Shown: positions 10,601-19,775 of the stretch, in pieces
How the letters are laid out: every line of letters starts with the position of its first letter
Numbering within the stretch: the first letter of the stretch is position 1
Origin: Nemertoderma westbladi
Lineage: Eukaryota; Xenacoelomorpha; Nemertodermatida; Nemertodermatidae
Length of the DNA stretch: 24,377 bases
Assembly: GCA_032718475.1 (NCBI GenBank)
Contig: JAUCBJ010003553.1
Coordinates: 1 to 24,377, forward strand
Direction: 5' to 3'
The notes under the pieces: generated by a model
What the model was told of the DNA's origin: nothing
The model's database searches: none
Seen by the model: only the letters and a program-made list of their open reading frames with translations
Translations under genes and position numbers: made by a program

Positions 10601-12110
10601 TCCTGTAGCATCACACACTGAACACTCCAATTAATAGCACCCCATTCCTGTAGCTTCACACACTGAACACTCAAATGAATAGCACCCCATTCCTGTAGCA
10701 TCACACACTGAACACTCCAATTAATAGCACCCCATTCCTGTAGCTTCACACACTGAACACTCCAATTAATAGCACCCCATTCCTGTAGCATCACACACTG
10801 AACACTCCAATTAATAGCACCCCATTCCTGTAGCTTCACACACTGAACACTCCAATTAATAGCACCCCATTCCTGTAGCTTCACACACTGAACACTCCAA
10901 TTAATAGCACCCCATTCCTGTAGCATCACACACTGAACACTCCAATTAATAGCACCCCATTCCTGTAGCTTCACACACTGAACACTCCAATTAATAGCAC
11001 CCCATTCCTGTAGCATCACACACTGAACACTCCAATAAATAGCACCCCATTCCTGTAGCTTCACACACTGAACACTCAAATGAATAGCACCCCATTCCTG
11101 TAGCATCACACACTGAACACTCCAATTAATAGCACCCCATTCCTGTAGCTTCACACACTGAACACTCAAATGAATAGCACCCCATTCCTGTAGCATCACA
11201 CACTGAACACTCCAATTAATAGCACCCCATTCCTGTAGCTTCACACACTGAACACTCCAATTAATAGCACCCCATTCCTGTAGCATCACACACTGAACAC
11301 TCCAATTAATAGCACCCCATTCCTGTAGCTTCACACACTGAACACTCCAATTAATAGCACCCCATTCCTGTAGCATCACACACTGAACACTCCAATTAAT
11401 AGCACCCCATTCCTGTAGCTTCACACACAGAACACTCCAATTAATAGCACCCCATTCCTGTAGCTTCACACACTGAACACTCCAATTAATAGCACCCCAT
11501 TCCTGTAGCATCACACACTGAACACTCCAATTAATAGCACCCCATTCCTGTAGCTTCACACACTGAACACTCCAATTAATAGCACCCCATTCCTGTAGCA
11601 TCACACACTGAACACTCCAATTAATAGCACCCCATTCCTGTAGCTTCACACACAGAACACTCCAATTAATAGCACCCCATTCCTGTAGCTTCACACACTG
11701 AACACTCAAATGAATAGCACCCCATTCCTGTAGCATCACACACTGAACACTCCAATTAATAGCACCCCATTCCTGTAGCTTCACACACTGAACACTCAAA
11801 TGAATAGCACCCCATTCCTGTAGCATCACACACTGAACACTCCAATTAATAGCACCCCATTCCTGTAGCTTCACACACTGAACACTCCAATTAATAGCAC
11901 CCCATTCCTGTAGCATCACACACTGAACACTCCAATTAATAGCACCCCATTCCTGTAGCTTCACACACTGAACACTCCAATTAATAGCACCCCATTCCTG
12001 TAGCATCACACACTGAACACTCCAATTAATAGCACCCCATTCCTGTAGCTTCACACACAGAACACTCCAATTAATAGCACCCCATTCCTGTAGCTTCACA
12101 CACTGAACAC
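7640..12110. repeat. Large minisatellite: 45-bp unit, 99 copies
   Basis: The core CACCCCATTCCTGTAG occurs first at 7665 and last at 12078. That spacing is exactly 98 units of 45 bp plus 3 bases, so there are 99 cores. The only length change seen is one 3-base gain near 8238. The unit is near-invariant except at a few sites: TAGC[A/T]TCAC, CACAC[T/A]GAAC, ACTC[C/A/T]AAT and AAT[G/T/A]AAT. Variants are ordered: roughly alternating 90-bp dimers over 9190-12110 and 7-unit blocks in 8320-8949. Because 45 is a multiple of 3 and the unit rarely holds a stop in one minus-strand frame, long frames result (12135-10312, 607 codons; 10299-8962, 445 codons). I treat these as fortuitous. The array lies in intron 2 of the LHFPL-like gene. 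Confidence 0.97.
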
Positions 12111-12227
12111 GCAACGTTGCATGCTCAATAATCAACCAATAATAAGGGTAGCTGCACCGAACATTCTACGAAATAATAGCACCAACTATCTGACATCTGA
12201 ACTGTACACCGAACATTTATATGCCTA

Positions 12228-12385
12228 CAGTGAACACTTCCAAAATGAATGGCACCCAATATCACACATACTGTAGGCCTACAGTGAACACTTCCAAAAT
12301 TAATGGCACCCAATATCACACATACTGTAGGCCTACCCTACAGAGAACAGTTCCAAAATTAGTAGCACTCCAATCCCGCCATGCC
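12228..12385. repeat. Diverged relatives of the 45-bp unit (54-bp units, 2 full plus a partial)
   Basis: Two 54-bp copies (12228-12281 and 12282-12335), starting CAGTGAACACTTCCAAAAT, are followed by a broken third to about 12385. Order and wording parallel the 45-bp unit: TGAACAC, TCCAA, ATGAAT, GCACCC, ATCACACA, CTGTAG. Each 54-bp copy also ends in the GTAGGCCTA palindrome, which the 45-bp unit lacks. Looser traces appear from about 12150. This is probably an unamplified or older edge of the same repeat family. Confidence 0.75.
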
Positions 12386-15300
12386 AATCCCTGAAAGACG
12401 TCGGTGTTGGATGTGCTGTGCATTTAAGTCATAAAGTGCCACCTTGAATGCGTAATCGTGTGCCAAATGGGATACATTCAGTTGCAACATTCAATTATTA
12501 TTCATAAATGAAAAATTCGTCACAGATTACTTGCAGCTTCTTGAGTTCAGTGTGAGTATCATTTGGTATTATTATCTCTATCAGTATGCGACTGATACTT
12601 TTAAACAAAAAGTGCAGTAACACATATTTACTAAAACAAAGCCAGAGATAAGCTGAAATGGATGGTATTCAGCAAGGGAAATGGAAATCAGACACCAAGC
12701 TAAGACTGATACAGTGAAATCATTCCATAGATTCGTTAACAAGGGAATATCAAATTCCCTCGGGAAGAAAACTCGAAACAGTGGGAGAGGTGCAGCAGCT
12801 TATTAATGGGAAAGTATATAAGTTGAGGTGCAGATTGGGTTACTGTCAATTCGGTGCAGAATTGTAGGGTAAGGATGGTGCGTTGCTCTTAATTTATGGG
12901 TGACTGTTCCTTTATAAGCGCTTAATGTTGGTCGCACAATGGGATTCGTTGACACCGCAATCTCGTCACGTATCGCTAATAGGATGTGTGTTGTAGGTTA
13001 CATGGTGCATTTAATTGGTGCATGATTAGCTTTACTGCCAGTTTGATTCAACCCTTGCTGACTGACACCTTTACCTGATGAGATCTCACTTCCCTCCCAC
13101 CACGCAGGGCGTTGGGATTACTTGGTTTGCCTTCTAATAGGCGGGAAGTATAGTAATATTTACATCACCTCATGTTCGCCGTAATCTCTGAAATCCGAGG
13201 GAAAGAAGCCAAACTGGCAACGCAGTCATCATAGGCTCCATGTTATTTTCCTACTAATGAGGTTGATAAAAGGATTCGGGTATAAGATGCGTTCCACTCA
13301 TGATTATTCGTTAATTATCCAACCCTGTACCACGCCCTTCTTATTATCCAGAAGGCGCAGTAAGGCAAGACACAGTTTATCAACAAGGGATCACAAATCT
13401 ATTCCATTGAGATATAGAAAAGTATCCATCCATCCATTATATTTGGTGATGAAGATTCATATTCGGTTATACCAAACCAGAATATCATCTTCATGTGTGT
13501 AAACTTCATAGTTCAGCGTGCCTTAATTGCAATCGCACCTCCATTGCAAGGTATCTTCATATGAATTATATAGCAATCGTACCTTCATAGCAGGTGTATC
13601 TTCGAAGCAAGCACCTTCCTTGCAAGTGCAATACCATGGCAAATGTGCCTTCATATAAAGCGTATCTATTCAACATATTAAGTGAAAATTCTGAAGAGGA
13701 CTTTAGCTTGAGCCAGAGCCAAATAAAGTGCTATTACGGGATGTTCTCATCATGTATGTCACGTTACACATTTATAAGGGGAAGGAATTGGTCTTTACAA
13801 GACAAATCAATGCCATTTTTCAACAGAAACCATCCTACCAGAAGTCATTATAGAATTAATATACAGTAGTTGTTTAATACTGTAGTATGTAGTACATTAT
13901 ACCGCAACAACGGTAATCTCCTTACGGAAACGATTTTGAATTTTATTCTTTCCGTTCAAAGTGATAAAAATATTTCGAAGCTTGACAATCTCAAAAAATT
14001 ATTTGCTACGAACAAGTGTTTATCGTAAACCACATCATAGCCAGGAACCCCGTGGATTCTAAGATTGCCGCAGATTCGATTGTCGGAATGGACGTATAAT
14101 AATTACATATGGCAATCACAATAATCCTAGCGGCTTCCTTAACTCGAGAGAAACAGCCGGCAGTATATTTCCTAATCCAGGAAGACAGTTGTCGGATGGA
14201 ACATCCTCCCCCATGTACTGTCCGTTTGCCCTTATCCAGCAGTCCAAGCCCGGTGAGCCTCTGTTGTCACGATGAGTTGGGAGGGGGGACTGATTCCGTT
14301 AGAGTAGGTTGCTAAGTAGGGAGTAAGTGGCCGTTTTACGGAGCTTTAAATTCGCAAGGAATGGATAATGTCAGTAAAAAACGACAGTAAAACGTTATCA
14401 ACCGACGAAAGGGACTGACAACGAAGAAAGATCAAGGAATAAAGTCTGAGAGACGCGTTAAGCCCGAAACTAGTGTGTATCGGTGAATTACATGGCGGTT
14501 TAATGGGATTTTCTGACCACCAACTTTGTGTTCGTTTGATATGCATATTAAGTTGTAAGATTGATTTAATTATGTGTAACTTAAACGTGGGCCGAGATTA
14601 TCATATTGGTTACATAATTAATCAAATATATCGTCTGTCATCTCCACCCACATATTTTTTTATTTTTGATAATTCTGATCTTTAGACCCTCCTGGAATGT
14701 CTATCTGGAATTGGAAGTAACGGGGGTATTCATAAAGGATAATGTTATAGGCTCACCAGGATCTAACTGTACCGAACTATGAATCCAACATGACCCGAAA
14801 CATAGCGAACTGGTCCGAAATTGTAGATAATAAAAACTTATAGCAACTTGAAATTTAAATTTTTAAATTTTATCAAAGTTTCATGATGTTTTGATTCAAC
14901 AAATACTTAATTAAAATGTTTTTCCTGCAATATTTATTAATCCGACAAACTCCTTTGGTTCCTTCTATACCCGTTTCTGTAACCTGCTCTTTTATTAAAA
15001 TATAAATTCCAAAAGGTTAAGATAGGATAATTACACTTGAACAAATAATAGTTTTTAATATCTTTCATTTTGCGACCCAGTTCGTGTCATCTATAGTTTA
15101 GGAGAAATAATATCTCGTGGAATGGCTTAGCGGCCACATAAAAAGGTGAAATTATCACAAAAGTGACATCGTGCCAAAAATTGTTGTAAGCCTTGGATAT
15201 ATAATTTGCTAAAATCCAATGCTTCAAAAAATCTTTAGATTAACACTTTTAATTTCCAGTTTCTTTCCTTCGTAACATGAATTTTACATAACAATAAGGT

Positions 15301-15417
15301 ATAGGTAGCCTAAGGTGTGTTTTTTCAGAAATTTTGTGAAAACAAACATTGCTCCACTGACTATCGATTGCTTGAACTATACCACGGCCTACTATATTTA
15401 TACGGCCTAACAGGTGA
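12386..15417. other. Intron 2, central non-coding stretch
   Basis: No convincing gene was found on either strand. Frames of 66-91 codons at 13257-13502, 13594-13869, 14109-14315, 14346-14546 and 14473-14685 have no recognisable domains and atypical composition. I regard them as chance frames. The stretch is broadly AT-rich and includes one degenerate tandem repeat, listed separately. Confidence 0.45.
13504..13672. repeat. Degenerate short-unit tandem repeat
   Basis: About nine loosely related units of roughly 15-20 bases share CTTCAT-x-GCAA-x-GTGT/C. Examples are CTTCATAGCAGGTGTAT, CTTCGAAGCAAGCAC and CTTCCTTGCAAGTGC. Spacing and sequence are worn, which suggests an old minisatellite. Boundaries are approximate. 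Confidence 0.5.
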
Positions 15418-16190
15418 CTTGAGCTGGCCTCTTAAAAAGAGGCCAGTTTTTTTTACACTATTTTGATATTTTGATATGGGGAGAGTTCTGTAAATTTTCG
15501 ACCTAGTAATTTCGACACTGGTTCCGACATCCTACTTCCTTCTATAAATATTTTGTAGTAGCTAGTTCTTATTACTATTTGTATAGAAAATGTTCCAGAA
15601 GATGTTAGCTATTCATTTTTTAAAAAAATTATGCTCTAGAAGAAATATTTTTTGTTCTAGAACATTTTTTAGAAAAAAATCTAGATTCTAATTAAAACGC
15701 ATGGAATCGTTCTAAAACGTGTTTAAAATCCATAAAAAAAAATTTCAAAATTTTTTTCACAATATTTTTTTTCACAATTTTTTTTATTCATTTTAAACAC
15801 GTTTTAGAACGATTCCATGCGTTTTAAATAGAATCCAGATTTTTTTCTAAAAAACGTTCTAGAACAAAAAATATTTGTTCTAGAACATAATTTTTTTAAA
15901 AATGAATAGCTAACATCTTCTGGAACATTTTCTATACAAATAGTAATAAGAACTAGCTACTACAAAATATTTATAGAGGGAAGTAGGATGTCGGAACCAG
16001 TGTCGAAATTACTAGCTAAACCTACCTAAAACACTATCTACCATAAAATTTAGTATCTTGCTTAACGAGGAGTCTTCAATTACGACCGTTGACCAAATTG
16101 CAGCAAATGACAATTAAGAACTATCCCCATATCAAAATATTAAAATAGTGCAAAAAAAACTGGCCTCTTTTTAAGAGGCCTCTTTTCAAG
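15418..16190. mobile_element. Foldback element with a palindrome inside each terminal repeat
   Basis: The terminal repeats lie at about 15418-15484 and 16125-16190. Each contains a 19-base near-palindrome, GGCCTCTTAAAAAGAGGCC on the left and its inverted copy at 16162-16180. Long inner arms follow at about 15502-15735 and 15775-16015, with several GTTCTAGAAC-like words. They meet at an A/T-rich centre near 15755. About 110 bases at 16015-16125 separate the right arm from its terminus, against about 20 on the left. No coding frame and no clear target duplication are visible. Confidence 0.8.
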
Positions 16191-17559
16191 CACTTCTACA
16201 TAAATTTAGTTACCAGAGCAACGGAAATATGTATAATTATTTAAGCAGTTTTATTATCATTTAGTTGTTACAATATAGGAAGCTTCCTTATTAACACAAA
16301 TTATCTACTAAACAAAGGAATTTAACCCAGCCCATCGGATATGTTGACCACAAAAACCCTTTTTGTAAAAAAAGTGAGTTTTTGGAAACTTTGTCAAAAT
16401 TTTTTCTCTAAGCCACTCCAATATATACGTTAGCTCCGCCCGGTTAAATAACTCTGTTGGGGTTTCTATTGTGTGAGATTAACGCTGAATGTGACAGATA
16501 AATGTGTAATCAATAAATGTTTCCCTCTTAGAGGTGAACTTAGAGGAATACAGAAAACTGGACAACTCATGTCTGGACAATTCGTGTCCATAATCGGGTA
16601 TGTAATTCTGTAACCAGTGTGTTCTTGAGTTATAATTTATTGTTTTGGTTTGAAACTCACGCCACTGTAAGCTGTTACTTTCCCTTAAATCAGCAATAAT
16701 TGGTAAAGGAAAAGGCAAGTTTTACAGGAGTTGTCCGGACTCCAGTTGTTGTGTTGTTGTGTTGTCATGTTCATGCGTGCTACGTGTGAAGCAGCCAGCA
16801 ACAGTTTCCGTACTTCCAAAGAAGATGGAAATGGAGATGGAACATTTGACCAACTGATTCGTAACCAATGATTTGCGAAATAGAAATTCAGGCCTACATT
16901 AAACACATAATAACCAGTTAAATATGCAAGTAAGACAGAGTCCAATGATAAAATCTTATAAGGTCACATAGATTAGCACTCTTCGCCTATGAATAAGCTA
17001 CAAATGTTTGAAACTATGTAAATAAACAGATTTGGACAAACAAACCACAATCAGGTATAATATGTATTTCCTTAGATTTTGTTTCACCCAGTTATAGGCA
17101 TACAGGCATACCGTGATTATTTTATGAGTTACCTTTATTCGTAATGTGTTAGCATAAAGAAAGAGTAAACATTTCTATAATTAAATCTAAAGAATTATAA
17201 GAAAATCTGAGATCTAGAGCTAGAGTATATGGGCCGCCGCCAGGTAACAACCAGGAAAAAAGGATTATAAACCTTAATACGAAATATTTCAAGGTTTTAA
17301 TTTCATACATTTCTAAAATGTTTTCATTTCTGCTCAAGCGGTAGATTGGAGAACAGCCGAGGGATTATCGTCCAATCGCTGCCTGTTGATAGTCTACATA
17401 GACTATGGTCTAGTAAGGCATCTATCTATATCTGCCAAGTTTCAGCTTAAACGGATTAAAATCAAGGAAACTGTGGAAGGTTTTTATTTTCAGAGATTGC
17501 GCCAAGTAGCACATTAATCTTATGTTTTCTATATATTGTTTTATTATGTTTTATAAAGG
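16191..17559. other. Intron 2 stretch between foldback element and FReD gene; no gene seen
   Basis: Minus-strand frames at 16479-16718, 16685-16945 and 17149-17337 have no recognisable motifs. They do not align in phase with the LHFPL-like exons. I see no strong promoter or RNA gene here. Confidence 0.4.
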
Positions 17560-17770
17560 TATGTTCACATAACGTATGTGTTGGTGTAGGTGATGGTGTA
17601 TGTGTGTGTAAGGGTGGAAGCGATTCTAGTTGTATTTGCTTTCAGTTGCGTTCTAGAATATATCATATATTATATATTAAGCGAATTTCGATTAGTCGTT
17701 TGGACACATATATCCAGACTGACCAGACACTCCCATTCACACACACTCCCTCCTACATTATGTGAACATA
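17560..17770. mobile_element. Small inverted-repeat element (possible MITE) upstream of the FReD gene
   Basis: TATGTTCACATAA at the left end is matched inverted by TTATGTGAACATA at the right end. Next to them lie partly complementary GT-rich and CA-rich stretches (about 17575-17620 and 17725-17755). Length is about 211 bp. It ends some 145 bases before the FReD start codon, so it could contribute promoter sequence. The match is short and the call is tentative. Confidence 0.5.
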
Positions 17771-17831
17771 GCTTCATATATTCAAATATTGTTATAAACT
17801 TTTAGTTTGTTTAGACTGTGTCACATTACAG

Positions 17832-17903
17832 ATGTACGATATAAATAATAAACATAAGTGGATAAAACAACAACCAGTGGATTCCAAACCTATTAAGGTA
17901 TAA
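17832..17903 (+). promoter_or_regulatory. Possible upstream ORF (23 codons) in the FReD 5' leader
   Basis: An ATG at 17832 opens 23 codons in the same frame as the FReD gene and stops at TAA 12 bases before its start codon at 17916. If the leader includes it, it could lower or regulate translation. CACATTACAG just before 17832 also looks like a splice acceptor, so the transcript may start further upstream. The transcription start is unknown. Confidence 0.3.
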
Positions 17904-17915
17904 GAGACTTGTAAG

Positions 17916-19058
17916 ATGCAGTCACCCGGGGTTACCTTACCAGAATATGCAACCCTAGAGCCCAATAAAGAGGAGGAGACTTATGATGTATATCCTGGTC
18001 CAAATAAACTAGAAGGGCAAAAAGTTGAAGAAAACATTTCTCAGCCTAAAAAATCAAAAACCCAAGCGCAAACAAATATCCAATCGAAATATCGGAAATA
18101 CCTGACAGTAATGTTGATGCTGGGAGCATTCATGATGGTCTTAGTTGCCGTGGTAATCATTATTGTAGTCTTAGTGACGAACAAGCGAGGTATTATTGAG
18201 CAGTTGGAAGTGCTGGAAGAAAGTCTCAACAAGAAAGAAAAACAATTTGTTTTTAAACTTGATAATCAAATTACACAATTCAATGAAATGCTTATAAACG
18301 AAACCAGAATCTTTTCAAATAAACTCCGAAAGCAAGCAGATATTTACGATGCCAAACTTTTAGAGAGAGAAGTAATATTTGCTGACAAGATTAGGACACA
18401 AAAGAAGGAGTTATTGAGCATGATTGACATTAAACCCCCTGATAAATGTTGTCCGAATTACCAACAAAATGATACAATTGGGATATATTGGAATCCTTAT
18501 TATGGATTGGGAGGTCGGATTCGATGTGACAACACCATCCCAAACGGACCATGGTTGGTAATACAACGAAGAGTTAATGGGAAGGTGGATTTCTTTTTGA
18601 ATTGGAAGAGTTACGAGCTTGGATTTGGATCTGTTGACAACGAATTTTGGATGGGATTAGATACGATACACCGTCTAACTGTCGGAGGCGTTAAGATGAG
18701 AGTCGACATTTGGTGGCAAGGAGATCAAAGATTTGCTGAATATTCCTCTTTCACAGTTGGACCCGCTGAAACCGAATATAAGTTAGAAATATCTGGATAC
18801 TCTGGGGACGCAGGAGACTCGATAACTGGGTCGGCGTTCTCTTGGGGTCAGAACCGGCAGTCATTTACTACTAAAGATAAAGACAATGATGGAGGGGGTT
18901 ATAATTGCGCACGGGAGTTCAACGCAGGTTGGTGGTTTAATGATTGCACGAGTTGTAATCCAAACGGTGTTTATGGCGCTTTTCCTGATGGGATGTTCTG
19001 GGACACATTCACGGGATGGAATTCAGCAGACAAGATAGAAATGAAAATTTCTTTATGA
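17916..19058 (+). CDS. Type II transmembrane protein with C-terminal fibrinogen-related domain (FReD), single exon
   Basis: The frame has 380 residues and no intron. Residues 1-61 form a polar cytoplasmic tail with YATL (11-14) and YDVY (23-26). Residues 62-88 are a hydrophobic signal-anchor. Residues 92-170 are charged and heptad-like, a probable coiled-coil stalk, with an N-glycosylation site at N128. The FReD spans about 177-380 and contains WLVIQRRVNGKVDF, EFWMGLDTIHRLT, the calcium-site region DKDND (321-325) and NCA...GWWF..C. Cysteines 178/179, 204, 331 and 344 fit the two usual disulfides. Layout resembles FIBCD1-like pattern-recognition receptors that bind acetylated sugars; ligand and role here are inferred. 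The usual SNLNG near the binding pocket reads CNPNG. The next upstream in-frame ATG leads to a stop, which supports this start. The gene lies antisense within intron 2 of the LHFPL-like gene. Confidence 0.92.
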   Translation: MQSPGVTLPEYATLEPNKEEETYDVYPGPNKLEGQKVEENISQPKKSKTQAQTNIQSKYRKYLTVMLMLGAFMMVLVAVVIIIVVLVTNKRGIIEQLEVLEESLNKKEKQFVFKLDNQITQFNEMLINETRIFSNKLRKQADIYDAKLLEREVIFADKIRTQKKELLSMIDIKPPDKCCPNYQQNDTIGIYWNPYYGLGGRIRCDNTIPNGPWLVIQRRVNGKVDFFLNWKSYELGFGSVDNEFWMGLDTIHRLTVGGVKMRVDIWWQGDQRFAEYSSFTVGPAETEYKLEISGYSGDAGDSITGSAFSWGQNRQSFTTKDKDNDGGGYNCAREFNAGWWFNDCTSCNPNGVYGAFPDGMFWDTFTGWNSADKIEMKISL

Positions 19059-19068
19059 TATACACCGT

Positions 19069-19589
19069 ATGTAGGTCTACGGTAATATGTAGGCCTACGG
19101 TAATATGTAGGCCTACGGAAATATGTAGACCTACGGTAATATGTAGGCCTACGGTAATATGTAGGCCTACGGTAATATGTAGGCCTATGGTAATATGTAG
19201 ACCTATGGTAATATGTAGGCCTACGGTAATATGTAGGCCTACGGTAATATGTAGACCTACGGTAATATGTAGGCCTACGGTAATATGTAGACCTACGGTA
19301 ATATGTCGGCCTACGGTAATATGTAGGCCTACGGTAATATGTAGACCTACGGTAATATGTAGGTCTACGGTAATATGTAGGCCTACGGTAATATGTAGGC
19401 CTACGGTAATATGTAGGCCTACGGTAATATGTAGGCCTACGGTAATATGTAGGCCTACGGTAATATGTAGGCCTACGGTAATATGTAGGCCTACGGTAAT
19501 ATGTAGGTCTACGGTAATATGTAGGCCTACGGTAATATGTAGGCCTACGGTGATATGTAGGCCTACGGTAATATGTAGGCCTACGGTAA
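19069..19589. repeat. Palindromic minisatellite: 18-bp unit, about 29 copies, in the probable FReD 3' UTR
   Basis: The consensus unit is ATGTAGGCCTACGGTAAT, starting ten bases after the FReD stop codon. Each unit holds the self-complementary decamer GTAGGCCTAC, so neighbouring units could pair as 10-bp stems with 8-base loops. Variants include GTAGACCTAC, GTAGGTCTAC and GTCGGCCTAC. Since 18 is a multiple of 3 and the unit lacks stops in several frames, frames of about 200 codons appear on both strands (hexapeptides such as VICRPT). I do not regard them as genes. Confidence 0.95.
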
Positions 19590-19769
19590 GCAAACATTTG
19601 GTATTTTAATCCTGCAAGATTTCGAAGAAACCATAGAATAATATAATTTTTAGTGTTTAGTAAATTGTTTAGTATATGGTAGTAAAGTCTTTAGTATTAG
19701 GCAATAACTTGTGTTTTCCGATTGGTTCCAATGTACTGTATGAATACATCCCGTGCGTTTCAGGTTTAA

Positions 19770-19775
19770 AATAAA
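19770..19775 (+). terminator. Candidate polyadenylation signal of the FReD gene
   Basis: AATAAA lies about 710 bases after the FReD stop codon and 180 bases after the minisatellite. If used, the array lies in the mature 3' UTR. Weaker variants lie nearer the array (AATATAA-like near 19640). Confidence 0.35.

Noticed and set aside
7640-12110. Could the array be a CRISPR-like repeat/spacer locus?
   Set aside because: All 45 bases of each unit are repeated; there are no unique spacers, and the window is an animal genome.
10312-12135. 607-codon repeat protein as a real gene
   Set aside because: The period is divisible by 3, variant sites are nearly all amino-acid changing, and the frame lies inside an intron. 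Kept only as a finding to test.
17901-17953. A 47-base mini-intron from AAG|GTATAAG to TTACCAG at the FReD start
   Set aside because: Joining these sites puts the downstream frame out of phase and meets a stop at once.
18971-19609. Three frames of about 195-208 codons across the 18-bp array, on both strands
   Set aside because: They arise from one 18-bp unit without stops; the peptides are simple hexapeptide repeats.
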